NCBI GenBank assembly: GCA_016871175.1
Contig: VFZL01000006.1
Span: 111,127-175,126 of the forward strand
Direction of reading: 5' to 3'
Length of the DNA stretch: 64,000 bases
DNA from: Acidimicrobiia bacterium
GTDB lineage: Bacteria; Acidobacteriota; Vicinamibacteria; Vicinamibacterales; CAVVIG01
Both the position numbers and the translations under genes were made by a program. Under the pieces are notes generated by a model that saw only the letters and a program-made list of their open reading frames with translations, made no database searches and had not been told where the DNA came from. Positions 1-11,049 of the stretch are shown one piece after another (within the stretch, counting starts at the first letter, position 1; each line of letters begins with the position of its first letter).

Positions 1-2422
1 CCGCTTCCTCGATGTGCTCCATGATGCCGCCGATGATGACCTCCCCGGTCGCATCGGCCACGGCGTCCACATCGAACTCGAACGCGTCCTCGAGGAACTT
101 ATCGATGAGAATCGGATTCTCGGGTGACGCGTCGAGCGCTTGCGTCATGTAGCGATCGAGCGTCGCCATGTCGTAGACGATCGCCATGGCTCGTCCGCCC
201 AACACATACGAGGGGCGCACCACGACCGGGAACCCGATGTTCGAAGCGACGTTCCGCGCCTCGTCTCGGGTTGTCGCCGTACCGCTGACCGGCTGCGGAA
301 TGTCGAGCTCCTGGAGCAGCGCCGAAAAGCGTCGTCGGTCCTCGGCCAGGTCGATGGAATCCGGCGAGGTCCCGAGAATCTTGACACCCGCCGCCTGCAG
401 CGCCAACGACAGCTTCAGCGGCGTCTGTCCGCCGAACTGCACCAAACACGCCACCTCTCCGCCAGCGCTGCGCTCGGTCTCGATGACGTCCATCACGTCC
501 TCAAACGTCAGCGGCTGGAAATACAGACGATCGGCCGTGTCGTAGTCGGTCGACACCGTCTCCGGATTGCAGTTGATCATCACGGTCTCGAATCCTTCTT
601 CGCGAAGGGCGAAGGCCGCGTGACAACAACAATAGTCGAACTCGATGCCCTGGCCGATTCGGTTCGGCCCGCTGCCCAGGATGACGATCTTGTGGCGGCC
701 GGTCGGGTTCGCCTCGCACGAGGGCTCGTAGGAGCTGTACATGTACGGCGTGAACGACTCGAACTCCGCGGCGCAGGTGTCCACTCGCTTGTAGACCGCT
801 TTGAGGTTCTGCGTCTGCCGCCACGTGCGGACCGCGGTCTCCGCTGAGCCGGTCGCCAGCGCGATCTCCGCGTCACCGAAGCCCGCTCGCTTCAGCCGCC
901 GCATGTCCTCGTCCTCGAGACGCGCCAGACCGAGCTTCTTGGCGCCCTTGCGGAGCTCCGCGATTTCAGCGAACTGGCACAGGAACCACGGATCCATCTT
1001 CGTGAGCTCGTGGATCTGCTCCACCGCCCAGCCGCGAGCCAACGCCCGGAACACGTCCCACATCCGACGGTCGTGCGGCACCGACAGCCGCTTGCGAAGC
1101 GCCGCGTCGTCCTCGTTCGCAGCCGCCCTGGCGGCCGCTCCGCGCGGACGCGGCATGGTGGCCGCCGCGGCCGCGTCCGCCTCGGCGTCCGAGAAGAGTA
1201 GGCCACTCTTGCCCAACTCGAGCGAACGGATGCCCTTCATGAAGGCTTCCTTGAAGGTTCGCCCGATGGCCATCACCTCCCCCACCGACTTCATCTGTGT
1301 CGTCAGTGTGCGGTCGGCCTGCGGGAACTTCTCGAAGTTCCAGCGGGGGATCTTGACCACCACGTAGTCGATCGTCGGCTCGAAGGAGGCCGGCGTGACA
1401 CGTGTGATGTCGTTGGGGATCTCGTCGAGGTGATAGCCCAGCGCGAGCTTGGCCGCGATTTTCGCAATCGGGAACCCGGTGGCCTTCGAGGCCAGCGCAG
1501 ACGACCGCGACACGCGCGGGTTCATCTCGATCACGATCATGCGACCGTTAACCGGGTTGACCGCGAACTGGATGTTGGAGCCACCGGTCTCGACGCCAAC
1601 CTTCCTGATGATCAGCCGCGCCGCGTCCCGCATGCGCTGGTACTCTTTGTCGCTCAACGTCATGATCGGCGCCACGGTGATGCTGTCGCCCGTGTGCACA
1701 CCCATGGGGTCGACGTTCTCGATCGTGCAGATGACCACGAAGTTGTCCGCGACGTCGCGCATCACCTCGAGCTCGAATTCCTTCCACCCGATGACCGACT
1801 CCTCGACCAACACCTCGTGCACCGGGCTCATGTCGAGACCGCGCTGCACGATGTCTCGAAATTCCTCGACGTTGTAGGCGATGCCGCCACCCACGCCGCC
1901 CAGCGTGAACGATGGCCGGATGACGAGTGGAAAGCCCAGCGACTGAGCCAGGACGTTGGCTTCGTCGAAGGTCTTGACCACGCCGCTCTGCGGGACGTCG
2001 AGACCGATCGACCGCATCGCGTCCTTGAACAGTTGTCGGTCCTCCGCAATCTTGATCGCTTCAATCGACGCCCCGATCAGCCGGACGTTGTACTTCTCCA
2101 GGACGCCGGCCTGTGCTAGGTCGACCGCCAGGTTGAGCGCCGTCTGGCCTCCGACCGTGGGCAGCACCGCGTCGGGCCGCTCGCGCGCGATGATCGATTC
2201 GAGCACCTCCACCGTCAGCGGCTCGACGTACGTCCGGTCGGCCAGCTCGGGGTCGGTCATAATCGTGGCGGGATTGCTGTTGACGAGCACCACCTCGAGT
2301 CCTTCCGCACGCAAGGCCTTGCACGCCTGCGATCCGGAGTAGTCGAATTCGCAGGCCTGACCGATGACGATCGGGCCCGACCCGATCACCAGGACACGCT
2401 TGATATCGGTTCTCCGTGGCAT
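1..2422 (-). CDS. carB: Carbamoyl-phosphate synthase large subunit, 3' end outside the window
   Basis: Makes carbamoyl phosphate from bicarbonate, ATP and the ammonia delivered by CarA, for arginine and pyrimidine synthesis. The reading frame is open from an ATG at 2422 to the left edge, about 807 codons of the usual ~1070. Seen: the first ATP-grasp half begins with [14 protein letters not shown] and the second half repeats it as [14 protein letters not shown], the internal duplication typical of CarB. An alanine-rich insert of about 30 residues lies near 1100-1210, between the first carboxyphosphate domain and the oligomerisation domain. The start lies three bases after the carA stop, so the two are cotranscribed in the order carA-carB. 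The identification is secure; the C-terminal allosteric domain cannot be seen. Confidence 0.96.
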   Translation of the reverse strand, partial: MPRRTDIKRVLVIGSGPIVIGQACEFDYSGSQACKALRAEGLEVVLVNSNPATIMTDPELADRTYVEPLTVEVLESIIARERPDAVLPTVGGQTALNLAVDLAQAGVLEKYNVRLIGASIEAIKIAEDRQLFKDAMRSIGLDVPQSGVVKTFDEANVLAQSLGFPLVIRPSFTLGGVGGGIAYNVEEFRDIVQRGLDMSPVHEVLVEESVIGWKEFELEVMRDVADNFVVICTIENVDPMGVHTGDSITVAPIMTLSDKEYQRMRDAARLIIRKVGVETGGSNIQFAVNPVNGRMIVIEMNPRVSRSSALASKATGFPIAKIAAKLALGYHLDEIPNDITRVTPASFEPTIDYVVVKIPRWNFEKFPQADRTLTTQMKSVGEVMAIGRTFKEAFMKGIRSLELGKSGLLFSDAEADAAAAATMPRPRGAAARAAANEDDAALRKRLSVPHDRRMWDVFRALARGWAVEQIHELTKMDPWFLCQFAEIAELRKGAKKLGLARLEDEDMRRLKRAGFGDAEIALATGSAETAVRTWRQTQNLKAVYKRVDTCAAEFESFTPYMYSSYEPSCEANPTGRHKIVILGSGPNRIGQGIEFDYCCCHAAFALREEGFETVMINCNPETVSTDYDTADRLYFQPLTFEDVMDVIETERSAGGEVACLVQFGGQTPLKLSLALQAAGVKILGTSPDSIDLAEDRRRFSALLQELDIPQPVSGTATTRDEARNVASNIGFPVVVRPSYVLGGRAMAIVYDMATLDRYMTQALDASPENPILIDKFLEDAFEFDVDAVADATGEVIIGGIMEHIEEA

Positions 2423-2425
2423 CGC

Positions 2426-3586
2426 TCAGCCGCGCCCCTCAATCAACTCGATGAAGTCCGTAAACAGGTAGTCGGCGTCGTGCGGACCGGGCGACGCCTC
2501 CGGGTGATACTGCACCGAAAAGGCCGGCCGCGACCGGTGGCGCAAGCCCTCCACCGTTTCGTCGTAGAGATTGATGTGCGTCACGGCCACGTCCTCCGGC
2601 AGGGTCGACGGGTCGACCGCGAAGCCATGGTTCTGGGAGGTGATTTCGATCCGCCCGGTCTCCAGCTTCTTGACCGGATGATTGGCGCCACGATGGCCGA
2701 ACTTCAACTTGTAGGTCGCGCCTCCCATCGCCAACCCAAGGATCTGATGCCCCAGGCAGATGCCGAAGGTCGGGACATTGGCCGCAACGATCGCCCGTGC
2801 GTTCTCGATCGCGTATGACAGCGGCGCAGGATCCCCGGGGCCGTTGCTCAGGAAGACGCCGTCCGGCCTGGTCGCGAGGACCTCGGCCGCCGGCGCTGTG
2901 GCCGGGTACACGCGCACGTCGCAGTTGTGAGCCGTCAGCCGCCGCAGGATGTTCCACTTCATCCCGTAGTCGTAGGCGGCGATCTTCAGGCGTCGCTTCG
3001 CGAGACGGCCAGGCTCGACAGTGAACTCTCCCACGTCCTCACGGGGCCAGTCGAACGCCGCCTCGGTCGTCACGCCTCGGACGAGATCCGATCCTTCCAT
3101 CTGCCGGACACCAGCCGCACGGGCCACCAACGTGTCCGGATTGAGACCCCAACCGGTCGCGATCACACCGCGCATCACGCCGATAGATCGCAGCCGCCGT
3201 GTCAGATCCCGCGTGTCGATGCCCGCGATCGCCACGATGGCGTGACGGATGAGATAGTCGCGCAGCGTCCCATCGGCTCGCCAATTGCTCGCCACCGGGG
3301 ATTCCTGGCGGATGACGAATCCGGCCGCCCGCACACCTCGCGACTCGACATCTTCGTCCGACACACCGTAGTTCCCGATCTCCGGGCACGTCATGGTCAC
3401 GATCTGTCCGGAGTAGGACGGGTCGGTGAGAATCTCCTGGTATCCGCTCATGCTGGTGTTGAACACCACTTCACCCTGCGCCTCGCCTTCAGCGCCAGCG
3501 GCGAAGCCGCGGTACCACGTGCCGTCCTCTAGGGCGAGCACGGCTTCCGTATGGTTGTTCGTGCTTGGTCGTGGGTATTTGGTCAC
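2426..3586 (-). CDS. carA: Carbamoyl-phosphate synthase small subunit (glutaminase)
   Basis: Hydrolyses glutamine and channels ammonia to CarB. The product is 386 aa, the normal length. The N-terminal CPSase small-chain domain has [18 protein letters not shown] sequence followed by [20 protein letters not shown]. The C-terminal class I glutamine amidotransferase domain carries the nucleophile in [13 protein letters not shown] and the catalytic His/Glu pair in [12 protein letters not shown]. The ATG at 3586 is followed by [11 protein letters not shown] before the conserved start of the domain. The gene ends three bases before carB. A PEGA-domain pseudokinase gene lies 40 bases upstream on the same strand, so they may share a transcript. 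Confidence 0.97.
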   Translation of the reverse strand: MTKYPRPSTNNHTEAVLALEDGTWYRGFAAGAEGEAQGEVVFNTSMSGYQEILTDPSYSGQIVTMTCPEIGNYGVSDEDVESRGVRAAGFVIRQESPVASNWRADGTLRDYLIRHAIVAIAGIDTRDLTRRLRSIGVMRGVIATGWGLNPDTLVARAAGVRQMEGSDLVRGVTTEAAFDWPREDVGEFTVEPGRLAKRRLKIAAYDYGMKWNILRRLTAHNCDVRVYPATAPAAEVLATRPDGVFLSNGPGDPAPLSYAIENARAIVAANVPTFGICLGHQILGLAMGGATYKLKFGHRGANHPVKKLETGRIEITSQNHGFAVDPSTLPEDVAVTHINLYDETVEGLRHRSRPAFSVQYHPEASPGPHDADYLFTDFIELIEGRG

Positions 3587-3625
3587 GTTGTCGATGGTTC
3601 CGGGTCAGTGGTCGTTGGTCGCGCG

Positions 3626-5901
3626 CTACTGCTCGAGTGCGGCTGACACGCGGCGGTTCTCGCCTGCGGCGAGCTCCACCAGCCGCGACCATCCGCGGAA
3701 GCCCTCGAGCTCCAGGAATAGGGTGTGCTGGCCCACGCGCACGTTGTCGATCGTTGCGGGCGTCGTGCCGACGCGTCGGCCGTCGATGTAGATGGCGGCC
3801 CCGGAGGGACGCGAATCGACAATCAACACGCCGGCCCCACCGGTCGTCGCCGGCCGCGCCCCGACGACTTCGGCTCCACCCTCCGGCGTCGGACGTCCGC
3901 GCGGCGGCGTGAGATCGACCACGATCGACTGCGCGGGCTGTGAGGCGGACACCGTGACGCGACGTTCCTCCGGCCCATAGCCGGTCCGCGTCACCCTGAC
4001 AGTATGCGATCCGAACGCGAGGGCCCGGAGCGTGAGGGGTGTCGCCCCCACGTCCTTGCCGTCGAGCTGTACCCGCGCTCCCGCCGGCGAGCTGCGTACC
4101 AGCAGCCGTCCCGATCGTCTGGGCGCCGATGGCGACGCGGCCGTTGCGGTTGCGCTGGACCGTGCCGGAGCGCGGTCCGCGCGTTTCGACGTGCCCGTGG
4201 ACTCCGCACCACGGCGCGACTCCGCAGCGTTCGCCGTACTCGCAGGCGATTCGACACGGTCGGGGGCCAGTGTCGGCGCTGGCGCCGCGCCCGTGGTCGC
4301 GGTAGCAGCGGCCACTGGAGACGCCACACTCGGACTGGGCGGCTGCGCGGGTTGTGACGCGACGGTCGGCGCCGGCGGCGCGGACGTGGCGGTCGTGGTC
4401 TCTGCGGCCGGCGTCCGGGCCAGAACGTCCTCCCCACTGTCACGGCTGCTGAAGATGAAGAAGCCAACCGCGATGCCCATGATGAGCCCCACCATCCACG
4501 CGAGCGGGATGGGCCAGACCGAGGAGGTCGCCGGTGTCAGGCCTGCCGGAGCCATCGCCGCTGGCGCACTCTGGGGACCGAGCGGGACGTCTGACAGTTG
4601 GCCGACGGCCGTGGCCCCGCCTGCCGTGCCGGCGGTGAGGGCCGTGCCAAGCGACGCCCGATGCCTCCCCCGCTCGCGGCGATCGGCGGTTGCGACCCGC
4701 CGGTCCGACCCATCTGCGCGGTGCGTCTCCAGACTTCGCTCCTCCCTCGTCACGACCGTGGCCTCCACGCTCGTGTCGGCCTTGAGGGCACGGTCAAGTT
4801 CGACGTCGACGTCGATGTCGGCCGCCGTCAGGCGATTGGCCGGAATCTTCCAGTCGGGGTTTGGGCGATCGCGGCGGCTCGGGGGCGTGGCGAGCGTCAA
4901 CTCGCTATCGTCCTCGGCGCTGAAGGCGATCAACGGCCCGTCCAACGTGGCGGAGTCGCTCGACGCAGGGACGTCGCCAGGCAGCAGTGTCTCAGCCACG
5001 CCGCGGACTGGCTCGTCGAGCGGCAGACGGGCCTCGACCGGTGGCGGTGTCGGAGCTGGCGTGGACACGGCGTCAGGCGTGCGCAGAAGGTCGGCCACAG
5101 ACTTGAGCGCTTCGGCAAACGCCGCGGCCGTGTCGTACCGGTCCTCGGGGCGCTCAGCCATCGCCTTCCTCAGAACCTGGCCGAACGCGTGAAGCTCTGC
5201 CTTGGACCCGCCGAGCAGCGCGTCGAGTGCGGCCGGTCCTGCTGGCGCCCGGCCCGTGAGAATCTCCGTCGCGAGGAGGGCCAAGCTGTAGATGTCGGCA
5301 CGACGGTCCCAGGCCGCCCCGTTCACGCGCTCGGGTGCGGCGTACGGCGCACGGGCCGGAGACGCCAGGCCGATCACCTCCAGGGCTTGCGCGACGCCGA
5401 AGCCAGCGACACGCGAATCGTCGGCGGTGAGCAGCAGATCGCGTGGATGGAGCGAGCCGTGGTACACACCCTGGGCCGCAGCGGCGTCGAGGGCCCCGGC
5501 GACCTGCGTCACGACGCGCGCGGCGTCTGGAGGCGAGGTAGCGCCGAACTCACGTATGACCGCGTCGAGCGAGTCAGCCGCGGCAAAGTCCTGCGCGAGG
5601 TACGGTAATCCGTCGGCCAGGCCGGCCGCGACGGGCGCAGCCACCCCCGGATGGGTCAGGTCAAGGCCGACAAGATCCTGGAGGCGAGCGACCAGCGCGT
5701 GTGCCTGCGCGGGCTCCAGGTTGAGTGCAAACACTTTCACCGCGACGAGTCGACCCTGGTCTGGATCGTACGCGCGATACACCGGCCCCAGCGCGCCTGA
5801 CCCTGTTTGATGCAGCACGCGGAACGGGCCGAAGGCATCGGGCGATGCGGCACCGGTGTTTTCAGGCAGTTCAGGTGCTCCTCGAAGGAAGGCGCACGCA
5901 T
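3626..5901 (-). pseudogene. PEGA-domain protein with a degenerate protein-kinase domain; 5' end apparently frameshifted
   Basis: Order of parts: kinase-like domain (about 5840-5080), a long Pro/Ala/Thr-rich linker, one membrane span (WMVGLIMGIAVGFFIF, near 4470-4520), a second low-complexity linker, then two C-terminal PEGA domains (GRLLVRSSPAGARVQLDGK and VLIVDSRPSGAAIYIDGR). The glycine loop (GSGALGPVY) and VAVK lysine are present, but HRDLKPxN has become HGSLHPRD and DFG has become GFG, so both catalytic aspartates are gone and a pseudokinase is expected. The frame stays open to 6115 but has no ATG, GTG or near-domain start. A good start, ATG 5901 (MRAPSFEEHLNC), is one base out of frame, which suggests a one-base deletion near 5870. 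It would be a membrane protein with periplasmic PEGA domains; its role is unknown. Confidence 0.75.
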
Positions 5902-6104
5902 CGTAACACCTGCCCGCGGCGCATTCAATGCGTTCGCGCAGGTTTCGCGTCGCACTCGCACACCTTCGCGACAACCACGCCCAACCAGCCGAACGTGCGC
6001 GCGGCTGTGACCGACTCCGCTCGCTTAACGCTGACCAATCAAGCGCATAGCGGTGCCTTGCGACCTTGACAGTCCCATAATCGCTCTGCGAGAGTAGGCC
6101 ATGG

Positions 6105-7772
6105 GTGCGGTCCAACTCAAGCGAAGCAACCGCAGTGTCGGGCGTCGCGCCGACTCGCGTGGCAGTCGATGTCCGCCGGTTCCCGTGGGTTCGCCGGTTT
6201 GCGACCGACTATACCTACGACTTTCGCGCTGTGGCGCCGTTCTTCGCCGGCGACCCGGCCGAGTTCCGCGCCTGGTCCGAGGCCATCGGGCGGACGCAAG
6301 CCCATCCACGCCGTCCCGCTGACATCGCCGCCATCATCGCCGCGCAGCAAGCGCGACGCGGCGCTCCCGACGCCGCCAGAGCGGCGGCCCGGTTGTTGAG
6401 CAACCCACAAACCGTGGCCATTCTCACCGGCCAGCAAGCGGGTCTCTTCGGCGGACCACTCTTCACCCTTCTGAAGGCGCTGACGGCGCTGAAGCTCGCC
6501 GCGCACGTGACGCGAGAGCATCACGTGCCCGCTGTGGCCGTGTTCTGGATCGACGCCGAGGACCACGACTGGAACGAGGTCCGGAGTTGTACTGTTCTCG
6601 ATGAGGCGCTCGAGGCCAAGACCCTCTCGCTGCCGTCCCGCGCCGGTGACGATCCGACGCCGGTGGCTGCGATCGAGCTCGACACCGCCGTAGTGACTGC
6701 CCTTGACGAGCTCGAACGGACGTTGGGCGCCACCGAGTTCCGTTCCGAGATCCTCGCCGGTCTGCGCCGCGCCTATGCGCCAGGCGTCAGCATGACGGAC
6801 GCATTTGGCACGTGGCTCGAGCACGTCCTCGGACCGCGCGGGCTGATCGTCTACGACTCGTCGGATCGCAACGCCAAGCCGCTCGCCAGCCGGATCTTCG
6901 CGCGCGAGCTGGCTGCCCCGGGCGAAACCGCCCGCCGCGCGGCCCAAGCTGGAACGGACCTCGTGGCCCGTGGCTACCATTCCCAGGTCCAGTCGCAGGC
7001 CGACACACTCGCCCTCTTCCATCTTGGCCGCGGGCGGCGCCCGATTCGCGCGCAGGGCCCGGACCTGCTCATCGGCGACGAGCGCGTGACCAAGGCGCAG
7101 CTCGAACGAGAAGCCCGTGAGCGGCCTGACGGCCTCAGCCCCAACGTCCTCTTGCGCCCCGTCGTTCAGGACACGGTCTTCCCGACTGCCTGCTACGTGG
7201 CCGGTCCGAACGAGCTGGCATACCTCGGTCAGTTGCGCGGGGTGTACCAGCACTTTGGGGTGCCCATGCCGCTCGTGTATCCGCGCGCGAGCGCGACGCT
7301 GCTCGATTCAGGCGCGATGCGCTTTCTTGCGAGGTACGGGGTCCCGCTCGAAGGACTTCAGCCGCAGGACGACTCGGCACTGAACGCGCTCTTGGCGGCG
7401 CAGATTCCGGCCACCGTGGAGGCGGCGTTCAGCGCCGCCTCCCGCACGGTCGACGCGCAGATGGGGCATGTGATCGACGCGATCCCGGTCATCGATCCCA
7501 CGCTGGAGCAAACCGCCCGCACGACGCTCGGCAGAATGCAGAACGATCTGCACACGCTCCACAACAAGATGATCAACGCCGCCAAACGGCGCGATGAGAC
7601 GCTCCGACGGCAGTTTGCCAGCACACGCGCGCGCGCCTTTCCTGGTGGTGACGCCCAGGAGCGCGCGATCGGGTTCGTATCGTTCCTCAACCAGTACGGT
7701 CCGTCGCTTCTCGAGCGCCTGGACGCTGAGCTGCCCCTCGATCTCGGTCGCCACTGGGTCATCTCAATCTGA
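6105..7772 (+). CDS. bshC: Putative cysteine ligase BshC, bacillithiol synthesis
   Basis: BshC is thought to add cysteine to glucosaminyl-malate in the last step of bacillithiol synthesis. The product is about 555 aa, the family length. Recognisable motifs in order are RFPWVRRFATDY near the N-terminus, TGQQAGLFGGPLFTLLKA, FWIDAEDHDWNEV, and LRPVVQDTVFPTACYVAGPN, then a C-terminal coiled-coil region and HWVISI at the end. GTG at 6105 is used here; GTG at 6159, just before VDVRRFPWV, matches the usual family N-terminus better and is equally possible. The gene is divergent from the PEGA pseudokinase gene and ends three bases before the penicillin-binding protein gene. No bshA or bshB lies in the window. 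Confidence 0.93.
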   Translation: MRSNSSEATAVSGVAPTRVAVDVRRFPWVRRFATDYTYDFRAVAPFFAGDPAEFRAWSEAIGRTQAHPRRPADIAAIIAAQQARRGAPDAARAAARLLSNPQTVAILTGQQAGLFGGPLFTLLKALTALKLAAHVTREHHVPAVAVFWIDAEDHDWNEVRSCTVLDEALEAKTLSLPSRAGDDPTPVAAIELDTAVVTALDELERTLGATEFRSEILAGLRRAYAPGVSMTDAFGTWLEHVLGPRGLIVYDSSDRNAKPLASRIFARELAAPGETARRAAQAGTDLVARGYHSQVQSQADTLALFHLGRGRRPIRAQGPDLLIGDERVTKAQLEREARERPDGLSPNVLLRPVVQDTVFPTACYVAGPNELAYLGQLRGVYQHFGVPMPLVYPRASATLLDSGAMRFLARYGVPLEGLQPQDDSALNALLAAQIPATVEAAFSAASRTVDAQMGHVIDAIPVIDPTLEQTARTTLGRMQNDLHTLHNKMINAAKRRDETLRRQFASTRARAFPGGDAQERAIGFVSFLNQYGPSLLERLDAELPLDLGRHWVISI

Positions 7773-7775
7773 GCC

Positions 7776-10181
7776 ATGGCACGAAGGCCGGCCGGTTCGC
7801 GGAAATGGGGCCTACGGGTCCGGATCGCGGCCGTCTGGAAGCGCCGATGGGTGCGCGTCGCCGCCGTGCTGCTGACGATTCCGCTCGTGATCCTCGGAGC
7901 TGCGCTGACCTACTCCTACATCACGATCGCACGCGTGATCGACGCGCGCCTGCATGGTGAGCGTGAGCGTGTGCTGCCCCGGGTCTTCGCGCGCCCACTG
8001 GAGCTGCGTGTCGGCCAGTCCCTTAGCGGCGACCAGCTCGTCGATCGACTCAACGAGCTCGGGTACGCGGAGCGGGAGATGCCGGCGAAGCCTGGCGAGT
8101 TCGCGGTCACGCGGGAAGCCATCACGATTGTGGGGCGAGCCGAGGCGCTGCAAGGCAAAACCATTACGGTCTCCTTCGTGCGACCCACGCCGGCGTCCCG
8201 CCAGCGCCCTGGGCGCAAGCCTCCCCCTCCACCCAAGCCCACCGATCGCGTGGAGTTCCTTCAGCTCGGTGGGGGCCGGCAGGAACGGATCGTGCTGGAT
8301 GCGCCCATCCTGACTGCGCTCATCAGCGGCGAACGCGAGAAGCGGCGACCGGTCGCGCTCTCGGCCATTCCCGACCGCGTCACGCAGGCCGTTCTCGCCA
8401 TCGAGGATCGCCGGTTCTACGATCACCCCGGTGTGGACATCATCCGCAGTGTGGGCGCGATCGTCACCAACCTCCGCGGCGACACGCCGTATCTGGTCGG
8501 CGGCAGCACGATCACGCAGCAGTTGGTCAAGAACTTCTTCTTGACCTCCGAGAAGTCCTACAAACGCAAGCTGATGGAACAGTTCATGGCGCTCGCCCTC
8601 GAGCGCCGGGCGTCGAAGGACGAGATTCTCGAGCTGTACCTGAACGACATTCCTCTCGGCCAGCGCGGCTCGTTCTCCATCCGCGGCGTTGCCGAAGCGT
8701 CGCGCCTCTTCTTCGGCAAAGACGTCAGCAACGTCTCGCTCGCAGAGGCCGCCACGATCGCCGGTGTCATCCAGCGACCGTCGGCCCTCAACCCGTTCAA
8801 CAACCCGGACGAGTGCCGCGAGCGGCGGAACGTCGTGCTGCAAGCCATGGCCACCGCCGAATACATCTCTCAGGAAAGCGCGGATCAGGCGATCAAGGAG
8901 CCGCTGGTCATCGTGCAGCGGGCTCTGGAATCCGAAGCGCCCTACTTCGTCGATTACGTCGGGCAGCAGCTCGCCGAGCGGTATCCAGGCTTGACGACGA
9001 CGACCGACGAGGCCGTCGATGTCTACACGACGCTGGATCTCCACTATCAGCGCCTCGCGCTCGACGCCGTCCGCGATGGTCTGGCGAACGTCGACAAGCT
9101 GCTCGCGCGCCGCAAGCTGAAGGAGCGCGCCGAAGCCGCGCTCGTCGCCGTCGATCCACGGACGGGCGACATCCTGGCGATGGTCGGCGGCCGCTTCTAC
9201 AACCGCTCGCAGTTCAACCGTGCCGTCACCTCGCGCCGGCAACCCGGATCGGTCTTCAAGCCCTTCGTGTTCCTCGCGGCATTCGAGCGTGCCCAGGAGA
9301 CGGAAACGACCGACATGTCACCGGCCTCCATCGTGGACGACAGCCCCTCCATCTGGGAGACCAACGAAGGGCCGTGGGAGCCGGCAAACTACGAGGACGA
9401 GTACGACGGTCCGATCACATGGCGCCGCGCACTCGCCCGCTCACGTAATCTGGCGACGATCAAGGTTGCCGAGCAAGTGGGGTTCGATCACGTCTCCGCC
9501 TTGTGGCGGCGCATGGGACTGGGCACACCCCCTCGCACGTATCCGTCGATTGCGCTCGGCGTCTTCGAGGCGACGCCGCTGGAAATTGCCACCGCGTACA
9601 CCGTGTTCCCCAACCAGGGCACGCTCAGGCCCCTGCGGTCACTCTGGCAAATCACCCGCGCCGGAAAGGCGCTCGGGCTGAAGCCACCTGCGCCGAGGCC
9701 CGTCGTCCGACCCACGAGCGCGTACCTCGTCACGAGCATGATGCGCAGCGTACTGAACGAGGGCACCGGCGCCGGCGCACGCGGCCTGGGTTTCACGCTC
9801 GACGCGGCCGGCAAAACCGGAACGACCAACGATCTCCGCGATGCGTGGTTCGTCGGGTTCACGCCGGAGCTGCTCACGGCCGTCTGGGTCGGGTTCGACG
9901 ACAATCAACCGCTCGGCTTGTCGGGCGCGAGAGCCGCCCTTCCGATCTGGGCCCAGTTCATGCGTCGAGCGCTCGCCGGGCACACGAGTCAGGGGTTCCA
10001 CGTACCCGACGGCATCGCCTTTGTTGACATCGACCCCGAGACCGGCAAGCTCGCCAGCACCGATTGCCCGAGGGTAATCGCGGAAGCCTTCCTCGAGGGC
10101 ACCGAGCCCACGGAAACGTGTGATCTGCATCGCCGGTCAGCCACGTCACCGGCTTGGCTCACCGACGGGCTTGGGCGATAA
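7776..10181 (+). CDS. Class A penicillin-binding protein (PBP1b-like glycosyltransferase/transpeptidase)
   Basis: A bifunctional peptidoglycan synthase of 801 aa, anchored by one N-terminal membrane span (residues about 28-50) with the rest periplasmic. A UB2H-like region (about 55-150), as in PBP1b, precedes the glycosyltransferase 51 domain, which begins near residue 205 with AVLAIEDRRFYDHPG and continues with GGSTITQQLVKN and ELYLNDIPLGQ. The transpeptidase domain has the catalytic motif SVFK in RQPGSVFKPF (near residue 493), SRN in ARSRNLATIK, and KTGT in AAGKTGTTNDLRDAW (near 680). All active-site motifs are intact. It follows bshC by three bases and precedes xdhC by eight, which suggests one transcript. 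Confidence 0.95.
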   Translation: MARRPAGSRKWGLRVRIAAVWKRRWVRVAAVLLTIPLVILGAALTYSYITIARVIDARLHGERERVLPRVFARPLELRVGQSLSGDQLVDRLNELGYAEREMPAKPGEFAVTREAITIVGRAEALQGKTITVSFVRPTPASRQRPGRKPPPPPKPTDRVEFLQLGGGRQERIVLDAPILTALISGEREKRRPVALSAIPDRVTQAVLAIEDRRFYDHPGVDIIRSVGAIVTNLRGDTPYLVGGSTITQQLVKNFFLTSEKSYKRKLMEQFMALALERRASKDEILELYLNDIPLGQRGSFSIRGVAEASRLFFGKDVSNVSLAEAATIAGVIQRPSALNPFNNPDECRERRNVVLQAMATAEYISQESADQAIKEPLVIVQRALESEAPYFVDYVGQQLAERYPGLTTTTDEAVDVYTTLDLHYQRLALDAVRDGLANVDKLLARRKLKERAEAALVAVDPRTGDILAMVGGRFYNRSQFNRAVTSRRQPGSVFKPFVFLAAFERAQETETTDMSPASIVDDSPSIWETNEGPWEPANYEDEYDGPITWRRALARSRNLATIKVAEQVGFDHVSALWRRMGLGTPPRTYPSIALGVFEATPLEIATAYTVFPNQGTLRPLRSLWQITRAGKALGLKPPAPRPVVRPTSAYLVTSMMRSVLNEGTGAGARGLGFTLDAAGKTGTTNDLRDAWFVGFTPELLTAVWVGFDDNQPLGLSGARAALPIWAQFMRRALAGHTSQGFHVPDGIAFVDIDPETGKLASTDCPRVIAEAFLEGTEPTETCDLHRRSATSPAWLTDGLGR

Positions 10182-10189
10182 TTCCTGAT

Positions 10190-11029
10190 ATGAATCAGGA
10201 AGTGTTCGCGGCGGTGGCGGAGGCGCTCGAACGCGGCGAACCCGCGGCGCTGGTGACCATCGTGTCCACGGTGGGATCGACACCTCAGCGGATCGGCGCG
10301 AAGATGTTGGTGTTCGGCGACGGACGGACGGTCGGAACGATTGGCGGCGGCTGCTACGAGAACGACGCCTTCTGGAAGGCACGAGAAGCCATCGGTCACC
10401 GCCAACCCCAGATGGTCCGCTACGAGCTGTCGGATGACTTCGCGCAGGAGACCGGGCTGATCTGCGGAGGCCAGATGGAGGTCTACATCGAACCGATCGA
10501 GCCCTCGCCGGCGCTGTACGTGATCGGGGCCGGCCACGTCGGCTATCAGCTCGCCCACATGGCGCAAACCGTCGGGTTCAAGGTGCACGTGATCGACGAC
10601 CGGGAGAAGTTTGCGAGCCGGGAGCGCTTCCCGGACGCTGAAGAGGTCGTGGCTCAAGACATTCCGACCTGGCTCGGACAGGCTTCGATTCCCGCTCACG
10701 CCTACGTCGTCGTCGTCACGCGGGGGCACACCAACGACCTCGACGCGCTGCGCGCGCTCGCCCCGCGCGACTTCCGCTACCTGGGCCTCATCGGCAGCCG
10801 AGCCAAAGTGGCTCGAATCTATGACGCCTTGCGGGACGAGGGCATGCCCGCCGATCGACTCACTCGCGTCCATGCCCCCATCGGGCTGGACATCGGTGCG
10901 GTGACGCCTCAGGAGATCGCCGTCAGCATCCTCGCGGAGCTCATCGCGGTGAAACACGGCAAGATTACGAGCCGCGACGCGACCGACCTGTCGATGCAGT
11001 GGAACAATCTGAAGGTGAAGGCCGGCTGA
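10190..11029 (+). CDS. XdhC/CoxI-family molybdoenzyme maturation protein
   Basis: XdhC proteins bind and help sulfurate the molybdenum cofactor before it enters xanthine dehydrogenase-type enzymes. The product is 279 aa. The N-terminal XdhC/CoxI domain has VSTVGSTPQRIGAKMLVF and VGTIGGGCYEN. The C-terminal Rossmann domain starts with YVIGAGHVGYQLAHMA, followed by VVTRGHTNDLDALR, YLGLIGSRAK and HAPIGLDIGAVTPQEIAVSI. ATG 10190 is chosen because it sits eight bases after the PBP stop and directly before the conserved domain; a start at 10154 would overlap the PBP gene. No molybdoenzyme structural genes are nearby, so its client lies elsewhere. Confidence 0.92.
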   Translation: MNQEVFAAVAEALERGEPAALVTIVSTVGSTPQRIGAKMLVFGDGRTVGTIGGGCYENDAFWKAREAIGHRQPQMVRYELSDDFAQETGLICGGQMEVYIEPIEPSPALYVIGAGHVGYQLAHMAQTVGFKVHVIDDREKFASRERFPDAEEVVAQDIPTWLGQASIPAHAYVVVVTRGHTNDLDALRALAPRDFRYLGLIGSRAKVARIYDALRDEGMPADRLTRVHAPIGLDIGAVTPQEIAVSILAELIAVKHGKITSRDATDLSMQWNNLKVKAG

Positions 11030-11041
11030 GCCTAGTCGCGG

Positions 11042-11047
11042 TATAAT
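11042..11047 (+). promoter_or_regulatory. Consensus -10 box (TATAAT) of the hrcA operon
   Basis: A perfect TATAAT lies two bases before the CIRCE-type inverted repeat and about 70 bases before the hrcA start. Transcription would start inside the repeat, the usual arrangement for HrcA repression. No convincing -35 hexamer is visible at 16-18 bases upstream. Confidence 0.7.
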
Positions 11048-11049
11048 GC

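Noticed and set aside
7812..9242. Open minus-strand frame of 476 codons
   Set aside because: Antisense to the penicillin-binding protein, no family similarity recognised.
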